Part shown: positions 1 to 14,036 of the stretch, piece by piece
Layout of the letters: every line of letters starts with the position of its first letter
Position numbering within the stretch: position 1 is the stretch's first letter
Assembly (NCBI RefSeq): GCF_037975245.1
Contig: NC_092571.1
Location: 2,646,501-2,710,500, forward strand
DNA: 64,000 nucleotides
Source: Apostichopus japonicus
Lineage: Eukaryota; Echinodermata; Holothuroidea; Aspidochirotida; Stichopodidae
Direction of reading: 5' to 3'
Made by a program: the position numbers and the translations under genes
The notes under the pieces: generated by a model
Database searches by the model: none
Told to the model about the DNA's origin: nothing
The model's input: the letters and a program-made list of their open reading frames with translations, nothing else

Positions 1-72
1 AATAAATAATCATGATAACAAAGATAAAGTTGTGTATTTTTGTTTACTGTTTATTTCTTTAATAGCAAACAG

Positions 73-210
73 ATGGTTGTTATTCTGATCACACTGTAGA
101 CTACGTCAGAGAGAACTGTCATAACAAACAGACTTGTACATACGACGCCTCAGTGTTAGAAAGTTACTGCCACGAGACGACAAAGTATTTCCAATGGACT
201 TACGTATGCG
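73..210 (+). CDS. Gene A exon: C-terminal part of a SUEL-type (Gal_Lectin) domain
   Basis: The exon lies between a cag acceptor and a gtatgt donor, is 138 nt long and is phase 1-1. It encodes 46 residues with the end pattern of sea-urchin-egg-lectin/rhamnose-binding lectin domains: Cys, about eight residues, an Asn-Cys followed by Lys-Gln-Thr-Cys, then a Cys followed by His-Glu-Thr-Thr-Lys-Tyr, and a closing Tyr-Val-Cys. In the family this is the half that follows the Gly-Arg-rich motif; the N-terminal half should be in an exon to the left of base 1. Such domains bind galactose or rhamnose in known members, but the sugar-contacting residues of this copy are not in the window. Confidence 0.7.
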
Positions 211-3200
211 GTATGTATATGTCAAGATATTATAATCTATGACGTTTTTGAAAATTGACCTAAATTATTTTCTCTATGAAGGGGAAGTCTATGTTTGCCT
301 TAAACTTAATAGACTAAACCTTGAGTTATTGTGAGGTCTCGTTCTTTCTTGAACCTCGCAGATAAAATCCATGTTGACGTGTCACCAATACCATACATCT
401 GAAAGTGCCACTTTCACTTTTCGGATGCTAAACAATCATACTCACATTTTCCTACAAACACTAAAACATATAAAAGACATACTCCCGGATACCAAACACT
501 TTCAAGATTGATTACACCCTTCACGAGTTATAATGACATGTAGAAGAATGCTCATATACAACAATAACAATTCAACAGGTATTACAGTCAGGCGGGATAA
601 GAATAGGTAATGGAACTACAAGCAGAGGGGGGTGACCACCGTCCTACACCATTGTACACGCCATGTGATTTACTCTCGTATACAACGACAACATGCAACA
701 GGTATAGCAGTCAGGCGGGGTGAAAATGGGTAATGGAACTACAGCAGAGGGGGGGAGGGGGTGACCACCGCTCACACCTTTGTACACGTCATGGGATTTA
801 CTCTCACACAGAACAATATTATTTACGCAATAATTGTGAGATACATGATTTACTAACCCGTCAATGTCTTGCGTTACTTTCTCTTAGTGAACGAGGTAAT
901 CACCAATCGAATCGTTGACAGCTATCCAAGTTCCCAACCACAACCTCCCAGCGAAGACAATGTCTTCGAGACCACTGAGTCAACCGAAGATTTCACATTT
1001 CCTTTACCCAAACTTCAAGATGATTCATATTTCATTTATTTCTGTGTCAAGTCTTCTGCTGAAGTCAGAATTGCCCTTTCATCGGAGAATGAAGTACAAG
1101 ACGACATGTATATCATCGGTAAGTTTCCTTTATCTTTTCCATTGTCATTGTAACTATGACCATTCTCTTGTCTGTTGAATCCTAAAAAATTATACTTACG
1201 AAATTAATCATCTATTGTCCCTCCCCCCAAAACTGGTATTTAACCATTGCCTGCACTGCATGACAGTAATTTGCAGAACACATGAATGAAAATAACTTGC
1301 CGAAAGTCATTCCTTTTAACTGTTTGATCTGTTAAATGTTTATTTTGTTCATCAGCGATCACTGCAACTTCTGTAAGCATCGCACAAGGATCTAACGTCC
1401 CTACTGAAGCCGCAGCTGAAGACTTGCTTGCAAGGTAAAGTTTTTTAGTGTCTCGTTCAAATGAATGAATTTGATTTAAATTGACTCTATATATATATAT
1501 TTATATATATATATATATATAGTCTCACAATATAAATAAATAGCTTAGACGTTACAGCTTGGCGAATAACATGCACAATATAGCATGACGATATACTACG
1601 AAGGAAATAGCAAAGGCTATCATATTATGATACACCATACCGGCAATATAGCACGTGCTATATGGTATGTAGGCGACACTGATGATGGTATGATATGGGA
1701 AATATGATATGAACTTTATAGCATGACGATACACTGCGGTGGATAAAGCATAAGCAATATGGCATGCACGAGACACTGATGACGATGATGAAATAAATTT
1801 AAAATATGAAAATTGGAATATGAAAGAGTCAAAAAATTTCCACCGAAGCAATATTTCATCAATATATGGTCTTCTCTTTTGGAAATATTCTATAGCAATG
1901 AATACAGATGTTTCTGGATAGCGTTTTACAATGGCCAAATTGCAATTGGAAGATACGGCGATTATTACCCTCTACTTCTCAATCAAGAAACCGGTGCAGT
2001 TGCGCCTGGTATTTCATATGTTGGCATAGCAAGCAGTGCCCCAGATGCAGCCTGGAGAGTCTACACTGAAGGATCTGGTGAGTGGTATATCAGTATAAAT
2101 GGTTACGCTAACTTACAATTCCAGGGTTCGGAATTTCAATCTCTACGAATGATGATGTTGCTTTTGCGGTGGAAATGTCACTGCAAGGTATGAGAGAATG
2201 CAGTGATGAGGAAGAAGGGGATGGGATGGTGGGGTGATGAGAAGGAGAGGTGGTGCTGAGGAGGGGAGGGGGAGTTTTGGCCCAAATACTAGGAGGGACG
2301 TATTCATGCATTGCAGATTTTATGAAGAATAATTGTGGTATTCGCCAGAACTTATATTTTCAAAACAGTTGACAACTTTCCCCTTAAGGAACGCTCAGTT
2401 ATAAACTTTTTCACACGCAAGGGAGTTTATTTGTCAGTTTGGACCGTTTCAAAGAATGAATTCTTTTGGGTTTAAGAGCATGTTAAATTTAAAAACAAAA
2501 CGCAACAGTTTGATTTCAAGGCTTATATGCCCGAATAATTTTGCGAAAACGCTGAAAGCGCAACATTTGCGTATGTAATTGTCGTTAAAGTATTTTATAC
2601 AGGTTACATTGGTGCACGTATGTTATGTATCTCGTTGCTTCCCCCAGCCATCGAATCACGCTGTGTTTCATTATCAAACCATATGCAATTCATTACCGTC
2701 TTTTTAATTTGATTCTCTTATACCTGCATATATACACCAATTTAAAACAGCCTTCACTCAACCTGTTGTTATTATTAATATTGTTTTTACTTAGAGCGTG
2801 AAATTTAGAAGCGGTATACTGCAGCACATATTTTCAAATATCTTTAACTTACCTTGCTTTTTTTTGTGTTTCATCTTTAGGTGAATACAAATATAAATCC
2901 GACCGATCCCGTCTCTACTCTCCAAACCTTGCCAACCTGCCACAGAGAATGTTCAAATTCTGCTTTGGTATCAAAGCAGAAGGTAGCGCCGTGCTTCGTG
3001 TTGGTCCCGAGGACTACGACGAGGGCGGTTACCCACTTATAATTTGTACGTTGACAATGTTTCAGTACATAAACTCACTTTGTATCAAATGTTGTTGCAT
3101 TGCAGTCCAAAGATATATGATTGGAATTGGGGACTGAGCTTTGTTAGTGCGTGTGGAACAAGAGGAGGGGTAGGAGAAGGGTAGGATGTTACGGGATACC

Positions 3201-6200
3201 CTTCACAAGCAAAAGGAGCCACGACCCCAACCATTATCCTTGATTAATGCAATAGAGATGACTGTGATACACAAACAAGGAAATAATTTTCATTACATTT
3301 GGTAGATATGACAGTGTTAATATTTCAGAAGACTAGATCAAGTCTAAATATGACACCATCGAGCCCCTTGTGCTTCGAGTTTTTTTATGTTTTCCTTCAT
3401 TCAACAGAACGGTTTAGATTCCATAATGGAGCTGGGTTTTGCAAGTGCTGAATCTTAAATATTTCATCTCTTAACATGACCTCAGGGTGACATCGGTTTC
3501 AATATAAACACTGCCGATAATCAACCTTGAGAAATATGAAAATAAAGGAAAGGGGGAAGACTTGAAATCGTATTGACACTATGAGGTCCTGATTTACAAA
3601 ATGGCAACCGACAGACGGGACTTTAAACTAGGACATCTCTATACTAGGATATCTCTATAGTAGGATATCTCTATAGAATAAACGTCCACCCGTCCATATC
3701 ATGTATTATTCATATTCCATATTCGTCCTTCGGACACCTTTTCATAATAATATCACTCATATGTAAAAAGTGAATGGGATATTTGTTTTTAATTTTAAGA
3801 ATTTTCTTTTTATTATCTGAACGTGACCATGACTGTACTCTAATTAATAAACTGCATTTATTATTGGATATACCTGCATAGAATAACTTAAAAATAAAAA
3901 CAAAAGGCAATGAAACCAAAACTGTTGTGTAAGAGGCACGGAGCATCACTGGCAAATTGATCCGACAGAACACGTTGAAATCCTTTACAGTCAACGAGTG
4001 AGATTGTTAAATAACCACCTTAAATTGACATATTTAATCATAAAACAAGGTGCTAATTAATAATTTGCAACATATTTTAGCAATACAGCATTTTGTAACG
4101 AATGAAGAGCTACAAATCAATATGTTGCAGTACTCGCACACGATGTAAAATTGTGATATGATAAAACACCTTTTTAGCCAATATTTATCAGCTCCCTTCA
4201 TCCCCCCACCTCCCGCCGCCACCCCACCCCAAATATAAAGGAACAATGCTCTGACACGACTGACGTTTTACTTTTTATTTTGTTTATATTTCGATTGCAG
4301 CTATTGGATCAGCTGGTAATACCAAAATCACTCTCCAGTATTCCGATTGGTCGGCGGAGTTGGAAGAGGCCAGTGTGCTGAGTACAGATACAGTTCGATA
4401 TTTCTGTCTTGTCCTCCTGGACGATTGCATTAGTCTCTTAGATGAAGATGGTAACGTCCTTCTCGAAGGAGTAGATGTGGTGGATTATCGTTATCTGCGC
4501 AGAATCAGCTTCTATAACATCGATTATGTTGGTTATTGGTATATTCGTGGCATACCATTCAGATTCCCAGGTGCCTATCTATTTTAGTTCACTCACGTAT
4601 AGCTTTATTGTCAAAACGAAATTGGTTGCTGGGGTATTTAGGACACTACAGTCATGTTACCAAGTCTGTAAGAAAGATCTTAGTCCTTGTCTAAAGCCCG
4701 GGTCACATCTGCGCGATTCAACACGCGATTCAACTCGCAACTAAAATCACGCGAATCAGAAAAGTCGCTTCTGAGAAGTTGCGCTGATTAGGACATTGCT
4801 CTATTGCAAATCAACCCAAAGCGACGGCGCAACTTTTATTGCGCAACAAGTTGATACCCGTGTCTAACTACGCGATTCAACCTTCAATTGTATTGCGAGT
4901 TGAATCGCGTGTTGAATCGCGCAGATGTGACCCGGGCTTAAGGCTAACTGAATCTATGCGACTGTCAAGGCGTCTCGGTGTGTGTGTGTTGGTGTGATAC
5001 CTTCATGTAAGCATCATGGCAGATGGTTGACACTGCTTGTCTTGTCTGTGCGGGATTATTAATCAAACATGTAAGCAACCAAACCGAATTCCTTAGCTGA
5101 CGTCTATTAAGGGCTCCAAAGTACAAAAAGTGGTAGAACGCAATGTATTAGTGCCCCCCCCCCCACCTCAGTATTAACATTGTGTGTCTGTATGTGTGCG
5201 GGGAGGCATGGTCCCCCGAATTTCTCCCCTCCTGTGTATGTACTTTCTGTGCGTATGGATTTTTACTTGACTATCTAGTGCTTGCTGTCTGCAGACCAAC
5301 TAACAAATAGTGTTCCACAGCTTATATTTCAAAAGCTAACATTAATTAGTGCCATATTAGTTTTTCGCTTGGGGAGGGGAGTATTAACTGTATATGAAAG
5401 GGGCAGTGGCAACTCTATCCTGTAAGTGCCTCTACAATGTTTGTGAATCGATGAGGTTTGTGGATGTCATTTCTCTTGGTACCGTCACCTACAGCCACAG
5501 CGCCTGTCTCAATCACAACACCAACGTACTCAACTTACTCAACAACGTACTCAAGCAGCACACCAACGTCCCCAACCACGACAGCGCCGGTCGCAACCAC
5601 AACACCAACGTACTCAACTTACTCAACAACGTACTCAAGCAGCACACCAACTTCCCCAACCACGACAGCGCCGGTCGCAACCACAACACCAACATCCCCA
5701 ACCACGACAACGCAGGTCCCAACCACAACACCAACGTCCCCAACCACGACAACGCAGGTCCCAACCACAACACCAACATCCCCAACCACGACAACGCAGG
5801 TCCCAACCACAACACCAACGTCCCCAGCCAGCACACCAACATCCCCAACCACGACAACGCCGGTCCCAACCACAACACCAACGTACTCAACCAGCACACC
5901 TACATCCACAACCACGACAGTGCCGGTCGCAACCCTACCACCAACGTCCCCAACCACAACACCAACGACCCCAACCACCACACCAACATCACCAACCACA
6001 TCAGCGTGGGTCTCCTTCACGACACCCTCAGGTGAGCAAAATTTTATCGTTACCCAATTTACCTTCAAGTAAACCCTACCTGATATAATATAGACCTTCC
6101 TTATAACTATACACAAAGCAGACGGATTTGGTAAGCAGCATGTTCCTTAAGCTGCATATGGATTCATTATTTCCATAATGTGTTTGAGACCAACCTTCTT

Positions 6201-9200
6201 TTTTTTGCAGCCAATTCTTTATATCATGTGAAAACCGCAACGATTCAATGCAAAGAAATTTTATTTGATTACCTGACAAAGCTCAGCATTTCAGATAATG
6301 ATCTGTAAAATTGTTATGGGGATAGGGCGGGGTGGGAACAGGGAGCATGACTAACTCAGCTTACTTACTTACATACTGCTGTAATAAGGGGGATTGACCT
6401 GTAGATAATTCAACTATTCAACAAGTAAGGTTGATTTTTTTTACTATTTTCCCCCAGTTATTCACTTACTACATGATCTTCTTCTAAGTTACATTCTTAT
6501 CGCCTCACATTTTACTATCAATAGAATGCAGTCTTCCCCCAGAAGATATTTTACTAGACATACAGAGTCCCGGAGAAGTCAAATTTGAGCTACCCGAGGT
6601 AGACTTTGAGACATTTGAGCTCTACTTCGACTTAAAACTCGAAGGTTGTTCAATCCTGATCTTATCCGATCAAAAATCCCAAAGTCCAGCTTCATACGAA
6701 ATAGGTAAGTATAGTTGCGCTGTAAGTTGTTCGCTTGTACTCTATAGATCAATCTACATTTTGTCGCTGTAGTCATATGTGGATAGGGTTACTCTTAAAA
6801 GACTGAACAGTTACGCTCAGTGGGAATAAAAACCTGATTGTGTGTTGTAAATGTCCGTATATATCCACCTGCTCGGCAGTTCTTTACTGTATCCGATAAT
6901 TCAAGGGAATCCATTCAATTCAGTTAAATGTATAGCGCCCTCCGGATCAGTCCAGCTTTGGATCTGTTGATTGATCGTACTGTCGATCAGTGAAACATTC
7001 GATCGATTGATCGATCTATCAATTTATCAGTCGACTTCAGACGACCTTTAAACGAAGAATGGAGTGTTAAAGCTTTTTCACATTGATCGCAGGTTTTGGA
7101 TGTGAGGATGGTGGCAACTATCTTAAGGTTAATTCGGAGGATTATCCACGTGACACAGACGACACTGCTTCCTTCCTAGAGTAAGTTTAAACTGTTTAAA
7201 AGTTTATTAATCAGAAACGATTCATCTCATGTATATTCATAATGTTTGCATGAATTTACAGAGTAAAGTTCAATTTTCGGTGATCACATTTGGTTATTGC
7301 AATGTGCGAAGGAGTCTTGTTCTGGAAGCTATCTCTACTTGTGTATTCAGAAATGTGTTACGTTCATTGTATGCGACATTAGAGATTGAGAAATTGGCAG
7401 CCACTGACATGGTATTTTAAACCCTGTTATCTCTCAAATCGAGAATATGTTTACATCTATCTATCTGTCTGTCTGTCCGCGGAACCCCAGGGGATCTGTG
7501 AATTATTTCGTGAGGGAAAGCTGGTCCACAGGGGGTTCACGGAAACATTGGGGCCTGAAACGCCAAACTGGTCAAAGATTATTTTACCGTCTTTTATCTG
7601 AGAATGCTGTTTTGGACAAAGAGAAATGTTTTTGTGACCTCAAACCCAATCATTGGGGATGAGGTAACTGGTCGTGCTTCCTTGACCTTAACCCGTGAAC
7701 CAGTTCTCTCTTTATCTTTGGTGGTCCTTGGATGGAAATGGATTTTATTAGGATATGAGCTTAACATGATGGTTAGTTCTGTTTTTCATTCACGTTTTCT
7801 TCTATTCTTCACAGTGATGCCTGGCATCATGTCCATATCATTTATAAATATGGTTTTGCGGTCGTATTCGTTGATGATGGAGATGACCCGATACTTTTCG
7901 CTTATTTCCAGTCTTCTCTCATTATCAAGCACTTCGGAATAACAGGGACAGGCGCGAGTTGGTGGCTGTTCCCTGCAGAAGGATTCGGTAAGTAAGCAGA
8001 AATTTGCAATAATATAACGTGGATGGTCAATACGGTTGAGGGGTTGAGGGAGAAGAACGACGGGGGGAGGGGGGCGGGGGGGGGGGGGTATGGTATATCC
8101 AGGAATGTTTCATTTTCAGTCAGCAATAGGGGAATTATTTCTAATATACCACGACATGGCTTCCACCACCCGACAATATGCTTCTCAGACGCGTAGACAG
8201 ACTTTTTTTTGTCCGCGCAATTTAAGAGAGGTCTGGTCTAAAGGTATCACGCACTTTTGAGAGTTGTTTGAGAAATGTATGGACCTTTTTTTCTCGACTG
8301 TTTACGTTTTACCACATATACACGTTATATTCTTATGTCCTGTACGGACTGAGCCCCATCCTCCTCCCTTCGCCCCCATCTCTGTGGTAAAAGTTCCACA
8401 GAAGTATAATTGGTTGCACCCCTGCTCTATCCTCCGTGCCACTTCCAATTTTAGGTTCCCCTCCCAGTTGAGAAATATAATTGTCGGTTAGGGGACCAAC
8501 TGCACACAGGTGATATGATTTCCATCATTGTAATTACACTTGTTTAGTACACTTGTTAAATAAATCTTGCCAATCTTTACGACATTTATGTGCGTGCCTT
8601 TTTTTTGCAGTTCCCATTTTGTCCCCCCCCCACCTCTTTGTTTTGTGTGTGTGTGAGCAGTGACGCCATACTGTCATGTATTCAAATTTAGTATAACGAA
8701 AGAAATATGGGTGCAACATGGAAGAATGTTGAGTTATATTTGCAGATATCCGTTATTGCATTTATGAACATAGATTGAAATGACATTTAGGCCAATATTC
8801 ATGACAACTCGCTTCATTCGAGCAGATGTGACATTGGTATCTTTTGCTTGACCTCAGAGACCTTTGCTGGAGAGCAAAGAGGAAATCAACCTTCCTTTGA
8901 ATTTTGGGTCGCCAATTTGTAAATCACCAATGTAGGCCTACAGGGTACTTACCTATGGTGTTGACGTCATCCCTACCTTCAGTACAAATTATCATCCATC
9001 ATGTAATTAAACATCTATCGCTTTTATATGTACGTGAATTTGTCTTTAACGTACTGGTTTGGACATTATATAGAACAGGGTCGACAGCGAACAAAAAGCA
9101 AATGGGAAAATCATGCAGGGTGCGGCTTATACAATTTTTCAAAAAGTTTCAACTGCTAATTGTTTTAAGAACTTAATCACCCAAGATAGGGCCTGGCCAC

Positions 9201-12200
9201 GTAAACCAAACATCTTGATTTACTCACAAGCCCAGTCCAGTCTTACCTCGAAACTGTCACCTTGCGATCATGGCAGTATTAACGTCAAGAGATATGCCGC
9301 TTCGATTAGGAACAGATGTACTGCTCGATTAAAGTTTACTGGCAAAATCGTTAGCGTGCTGTTAATATTGCGCTTCGACTGTTTTCGAACGGTACGAACT
9401 GATAAAAGAAAGAAAAAAAAACACGCCAAAGATAAGCTGTAATATATGTATGGTAGATGTGATAGGAAACGGACGTAGGTAATAACCAACGCGGAAGGCT
9501 TGGATGCCAGGAGGCCACATTAGTAAACATATGTGTAAATTTTTCCCCAGTGTGCAGTGGGCATGATAGATATGATGGTGCATTCATTGAGGGGAGATTG
9601 GTGAGCATCATCGCCCGTAAAGTTCCCTATTAAACCCTATTTGCAGTTAATGCTGCAATTTGTAAGCCGATCACATATCAGTCGTTCGAAGTGTCACATG
9701 TTTTCGTGCAGGTGCAAAATCTTACGAGGTTGACTCAAGCACTTACTACTATCTACCAATTCTACACACTGATGAATACGTCATCCCATTTGAAGTTCGT
9801 GCATGCTCCGAAGTAGTCCTTCACCTCGTGGAAGATATAATTGACGTCGGCTCCTCAGATGTGGAAATTGGTAAGTTTACATGCATGTTCATCAGGTGGA
9901 ATATATATGACTGCATTAATAAAGCAACTTGTAAAGGATACAGATAACTGTTTTGCAGTAAAATGGCTGTTAGAAAATGGTAAAATATCAACGTAAAACG
10001 AGCGGGACATAAAAAACCTTTTTCATTGTTGGGCAATGTATGTCCTATGATCTTGAACGTAAATGGGCAGGAAAGACAACGTATTTTAAGTGTATCTATT
10101 GTTTACTAGTTTCAAATTTCAGGATATTTGGAAGTGAAATTTAATTCTTCATTCATCATTTTAATTTCTCTTTTCACAGTACTTGGAAGTAATGGAAACA
10201 GTGAAAGTACAATTTCGTACAGTGGCGTCACTAATACCTATGAGGGTGATGTTCTAAAGCTAGACGATGTGACAAGTTTTGTCCTAGAGCGTACTGTAGG
10301 AGACAACCACATCAAGTTAATTGATGCCGAGGGGAACGTTTTATTGGAGGTTGGCTACGTTCGTACAGCTCACAACTACATCGCATTTACACCCTCAGAG
10401 GGAGTCAGTTATTGGTACTTTTATTGGTGTCCATTCCAATTTGAAGGTATGGCAACAGGTTTCTTTATCAAAATGTTATAACCTATTCAACAACACAGAT
10501 GAACACATACGTTTATGAGAACGTCAGTGAACATAGTGTAAAAAAGTACAGACTCGTAATATTTCTTGCAAACTTCTTAAAGTGGATATCGCAGTCAAGA
10601 ATTTGCATTTGACTGATGGAAGAAAGGTAGGGTGAGGTGGGGGTGAGGTGGGGGTGAGGTGGGGGTGAGGTGGGGGACAGGAACTAAGCGTCCCTGTGAA
10701 ATTTTCGTTAATTCCTACTTGGCATTCTGGAGATATTGATCACATAATTTTGTTCTGATTAAACTGCTCGTCACGTAGGTCTATAGTCACGATGGCGAAT
10801 GCGATGCGTTCGGTTTGGTTTTCACGAGTTTGGTTCGAATAACAATAAACCTAAAGAGCTCCTAAGATTTAACCTGAGTGAACAGTACAGTAGCAGTCTA
10901 ATGTGAAACTACATTTCAAGAATACAAATTTATTACGTCTAGATGTTGCATTGTTAGCCCCTTTATCAGTGCCCCCAATGTTCTAACTAAGATTATCGAG
11001 TCACATGTTGTAGACATCTGTATGACAAGATGATTTTATTCTTGTGTGCGAAGAGTTTAGGAATGTTTCCACTTTTGGTTTAAGTTGCAATATTACTTAT
11101 CATGGTAGAGGCCCGACGTTGCACCCAGATGTTCAATTGATACGTCCTTCCTAATGTTTGTCTTATCACTTGTCAGATGTGATTTTCGTTCAAATACATT
11201 TATAACTGACATATCAATTCAAAAACCAAACAGAAGGAAACTTGAAGATTTCTTGATGTGAGTCTTCCCCCTTCCCCCTCCACGCCCGGGCTTCGTGCCT
11301 GGACCCATCAGGGGCCCTAAGGCGGGACCCTGGACCCCACCTTATGAAAGCTTTGTAAATATCCTTCAGTTTTATCAATGTTCAGTCATTTTTGTCCCGT
11401 CTATCCACTTTTCAATTGGGATTGACGCTCCTGACAGCCATCAATATAGTTTGGTTTTACTTTATTTTTCCCTTTATTGTTTTGCCCTTGGATTGTATAG
11501 AGTGTCAACTTTTACCTACGGGGTTGCAAAGTTTACAAGATAACTGCGAAGGGTTTATACTCATAAACAATTATACTCATACACAATTTGAAATAGAAAG
11601 TTGTAGTAAAATCGGAAAGAAAACATAACACAAATTTATGTGTGTTCTTCTATGGCATCACACAGGGAAGAAAGGAAATTAATTAATTCAAATTTCACTC
11701 GGCTGTTAAAGGATTGGTTCAGGTGTTTGACATGTCTATTTTGTATGAAAGAGCACAAAAAGACAAAAAGAACAGTGAAGAAACTACCATGATAGCATAC
11801 TCTGTAAAGGAGATATGACACTTTGAAGATATCAAACAAAATTTCTTTGAAAACGACTGGTGTAGGAAGACTTACTGTGAGGGTGTGACGTCACATCCTC
11901 ACTTCCTTAACATTTGTGAATATATTTCTTTAAAAGTTATTTACGTTTTTTAACACATTTGAAAAAAATATAATCAAAAATTCTTCAGATGTTTAATCTC
12001 AAATACTTACTTTGACAAATATGAGATCTCCTGACATATCTTTTGGTTGAAAGTCATGAAATCTCACAAAATATTTAGAGAAAAAAACAAAGACTTTTCA
12101 GGAATGTGAGGATGTGACATCACAGCTAGTCAGATTTCAGCAGTTTCTACACAATCTGATAAAACTTTACACTTGAATATCTCTTTAACCGAAAAAGATA

Positions 12201-13990
12201 TTTGAACAGTTTTTTTTCACCATTGTGTTTCTTTTATTGTCCTCTTTCATATAACATAAACATGTATGACAACTGAACCAATCCTTTAAGATCATTGTTT
12301 TCTTACATCTGTCTAATGTCAGTTCTCCATTGCACTATCCTTTTCATATATTCAACTTATCGTTTTCTCATTTTCTTGAAAAATATAGTAATTGACTTAT
12401 TCTCAAAACAGGTGTTTTTTCCACCAAAAAAATAAGACAGCACCTTTGAATTACCGATGTTTATGTCAAATATTATTGATAATTTTGATTTGTTTAGATA
12501 TCGTAGGTGGTACTTCGTCGGTTTCACCCACAACATCCACAAGATCACCAACTACCACACCAACCCCAGGTAGGTTCTGTGGTTTGTAGTTTATTTGTGT
12601 CTAAGCATTTTGGGCAGATTGTGATCCATCAAACTAAGACCCACTCTTATTCTTTTGTCAAAGGGATGTTGAGTATCGATGACTTCACATGATTTCAAAA
12701 GTGGTTAAGGGGAGGGGAGGGTATGGGAGGTGGAGGGATAGGGAAGGTGGGGGTGGAGGGGAGGGGTAGGGGGAGGGGAGGGGTAGGGGGAGGGGAGACT
12801 GGAATTATACAAACTCTTTGACTGATTTATTTAGGAGGAGCAACCTTCATGGAAGGTAAAGATGTAGATTTGATCAATGAGACGGTGCGACCCTGTGGTT
12901 GTTGAAGGCCACTACCAGTTTAGGATGGTAGTGCGGTGGTGCTCCCCCTACATCACCCTTCTCGCTGCAGATACCGTGGGAATGATGATATATAATGTTT
13001 AGCTTAGGAATGTCTTATAATAGAATCATGCAACTACTATTAATGATTTCCCTTCTAAAACATGTAGTCAATAATATCTTACCCTTTGAGCATGATTTGT
13101 TATATGTGTATAGAGTGATTATTTTAATAATTTCTTTGTTTAATTTCTATGTTTGTTGTGCCTGAGCTGTATGGTATACCTTCTCAACTGTTGGGAACAT
13201 CAAGGTTGGAAATGACATCGATTTTTTAGATAAGATACTTTGATGAATACCTTGATGAATAAATCAAGCAATTGGATGAAACTTTGTTAACGAGATTTCG
13301 TATGCATAGATTGATTGTATACGTCTGCTGAGACGAAAAAAGCTTTGCAATATTTCCCGGTGTATTATGTCGAAATGAAAAGTAACGTTATATTGTATAT
13401 GTATTTTTGTGCTCTCTTCACAGAGTGTGATGCAGGCTGGGAGGAGTACCAGGGACATTGTTACCTCTTTGAATCGTATCTGACTTCAAACCTCGATGAT
13501 GCCATCGACAGATGCGACAGCCGCTGCGCCAGATTGATCGAAATCGATTCAGCAGACGAAGAGGCTTTTGTGGTATCAAGAGTTCCAGATCATCTAGGCT
13601 TTGTCCAGTTCTTGCTGGATATAAGTTTCCTTGATGACGTCACAATTGGATTCTCCCCGGATCACTACTTGTCCGATGTTGATCAAACGGGCTACTGGAA
13701 TAGTAAGTTCTCAAGTTCCCTTATAATTATACATGAATTAGGAAAACTTTAGTTTATCGTTAACGAATTAAAGCAATAAAAAAAAAAAATGAAATGAAAT
13801 ACTGCCATGGTTAACGCCAGTGTTTATAGCTCCGTTAGCATTGACATTGGGATATGTGCTGTGCTTTCTGTTCCCATTGGTCGTACTCAACTTGAATTTG
13901 CTATAGTGTAATAACTAGTCATAAAATTGAAGGCCATTCCTAAGTGGCATATTTTATTGGATGAAGCACGTGATTCGGTATAAATAAATA

Positions 13991-14036
<46 letters not shown>

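Noticed and set aside
5394-6116. Several long frames overlapping the Thr/Pro exon on both strands (Asn/His-rich, Trp/Leu-rich, Val/Gly-rich)
   Set aside because: The tandem DNA repeat has no stop in several phases; only the Thr/Ser/Pro phase has matching splice sites and phase.
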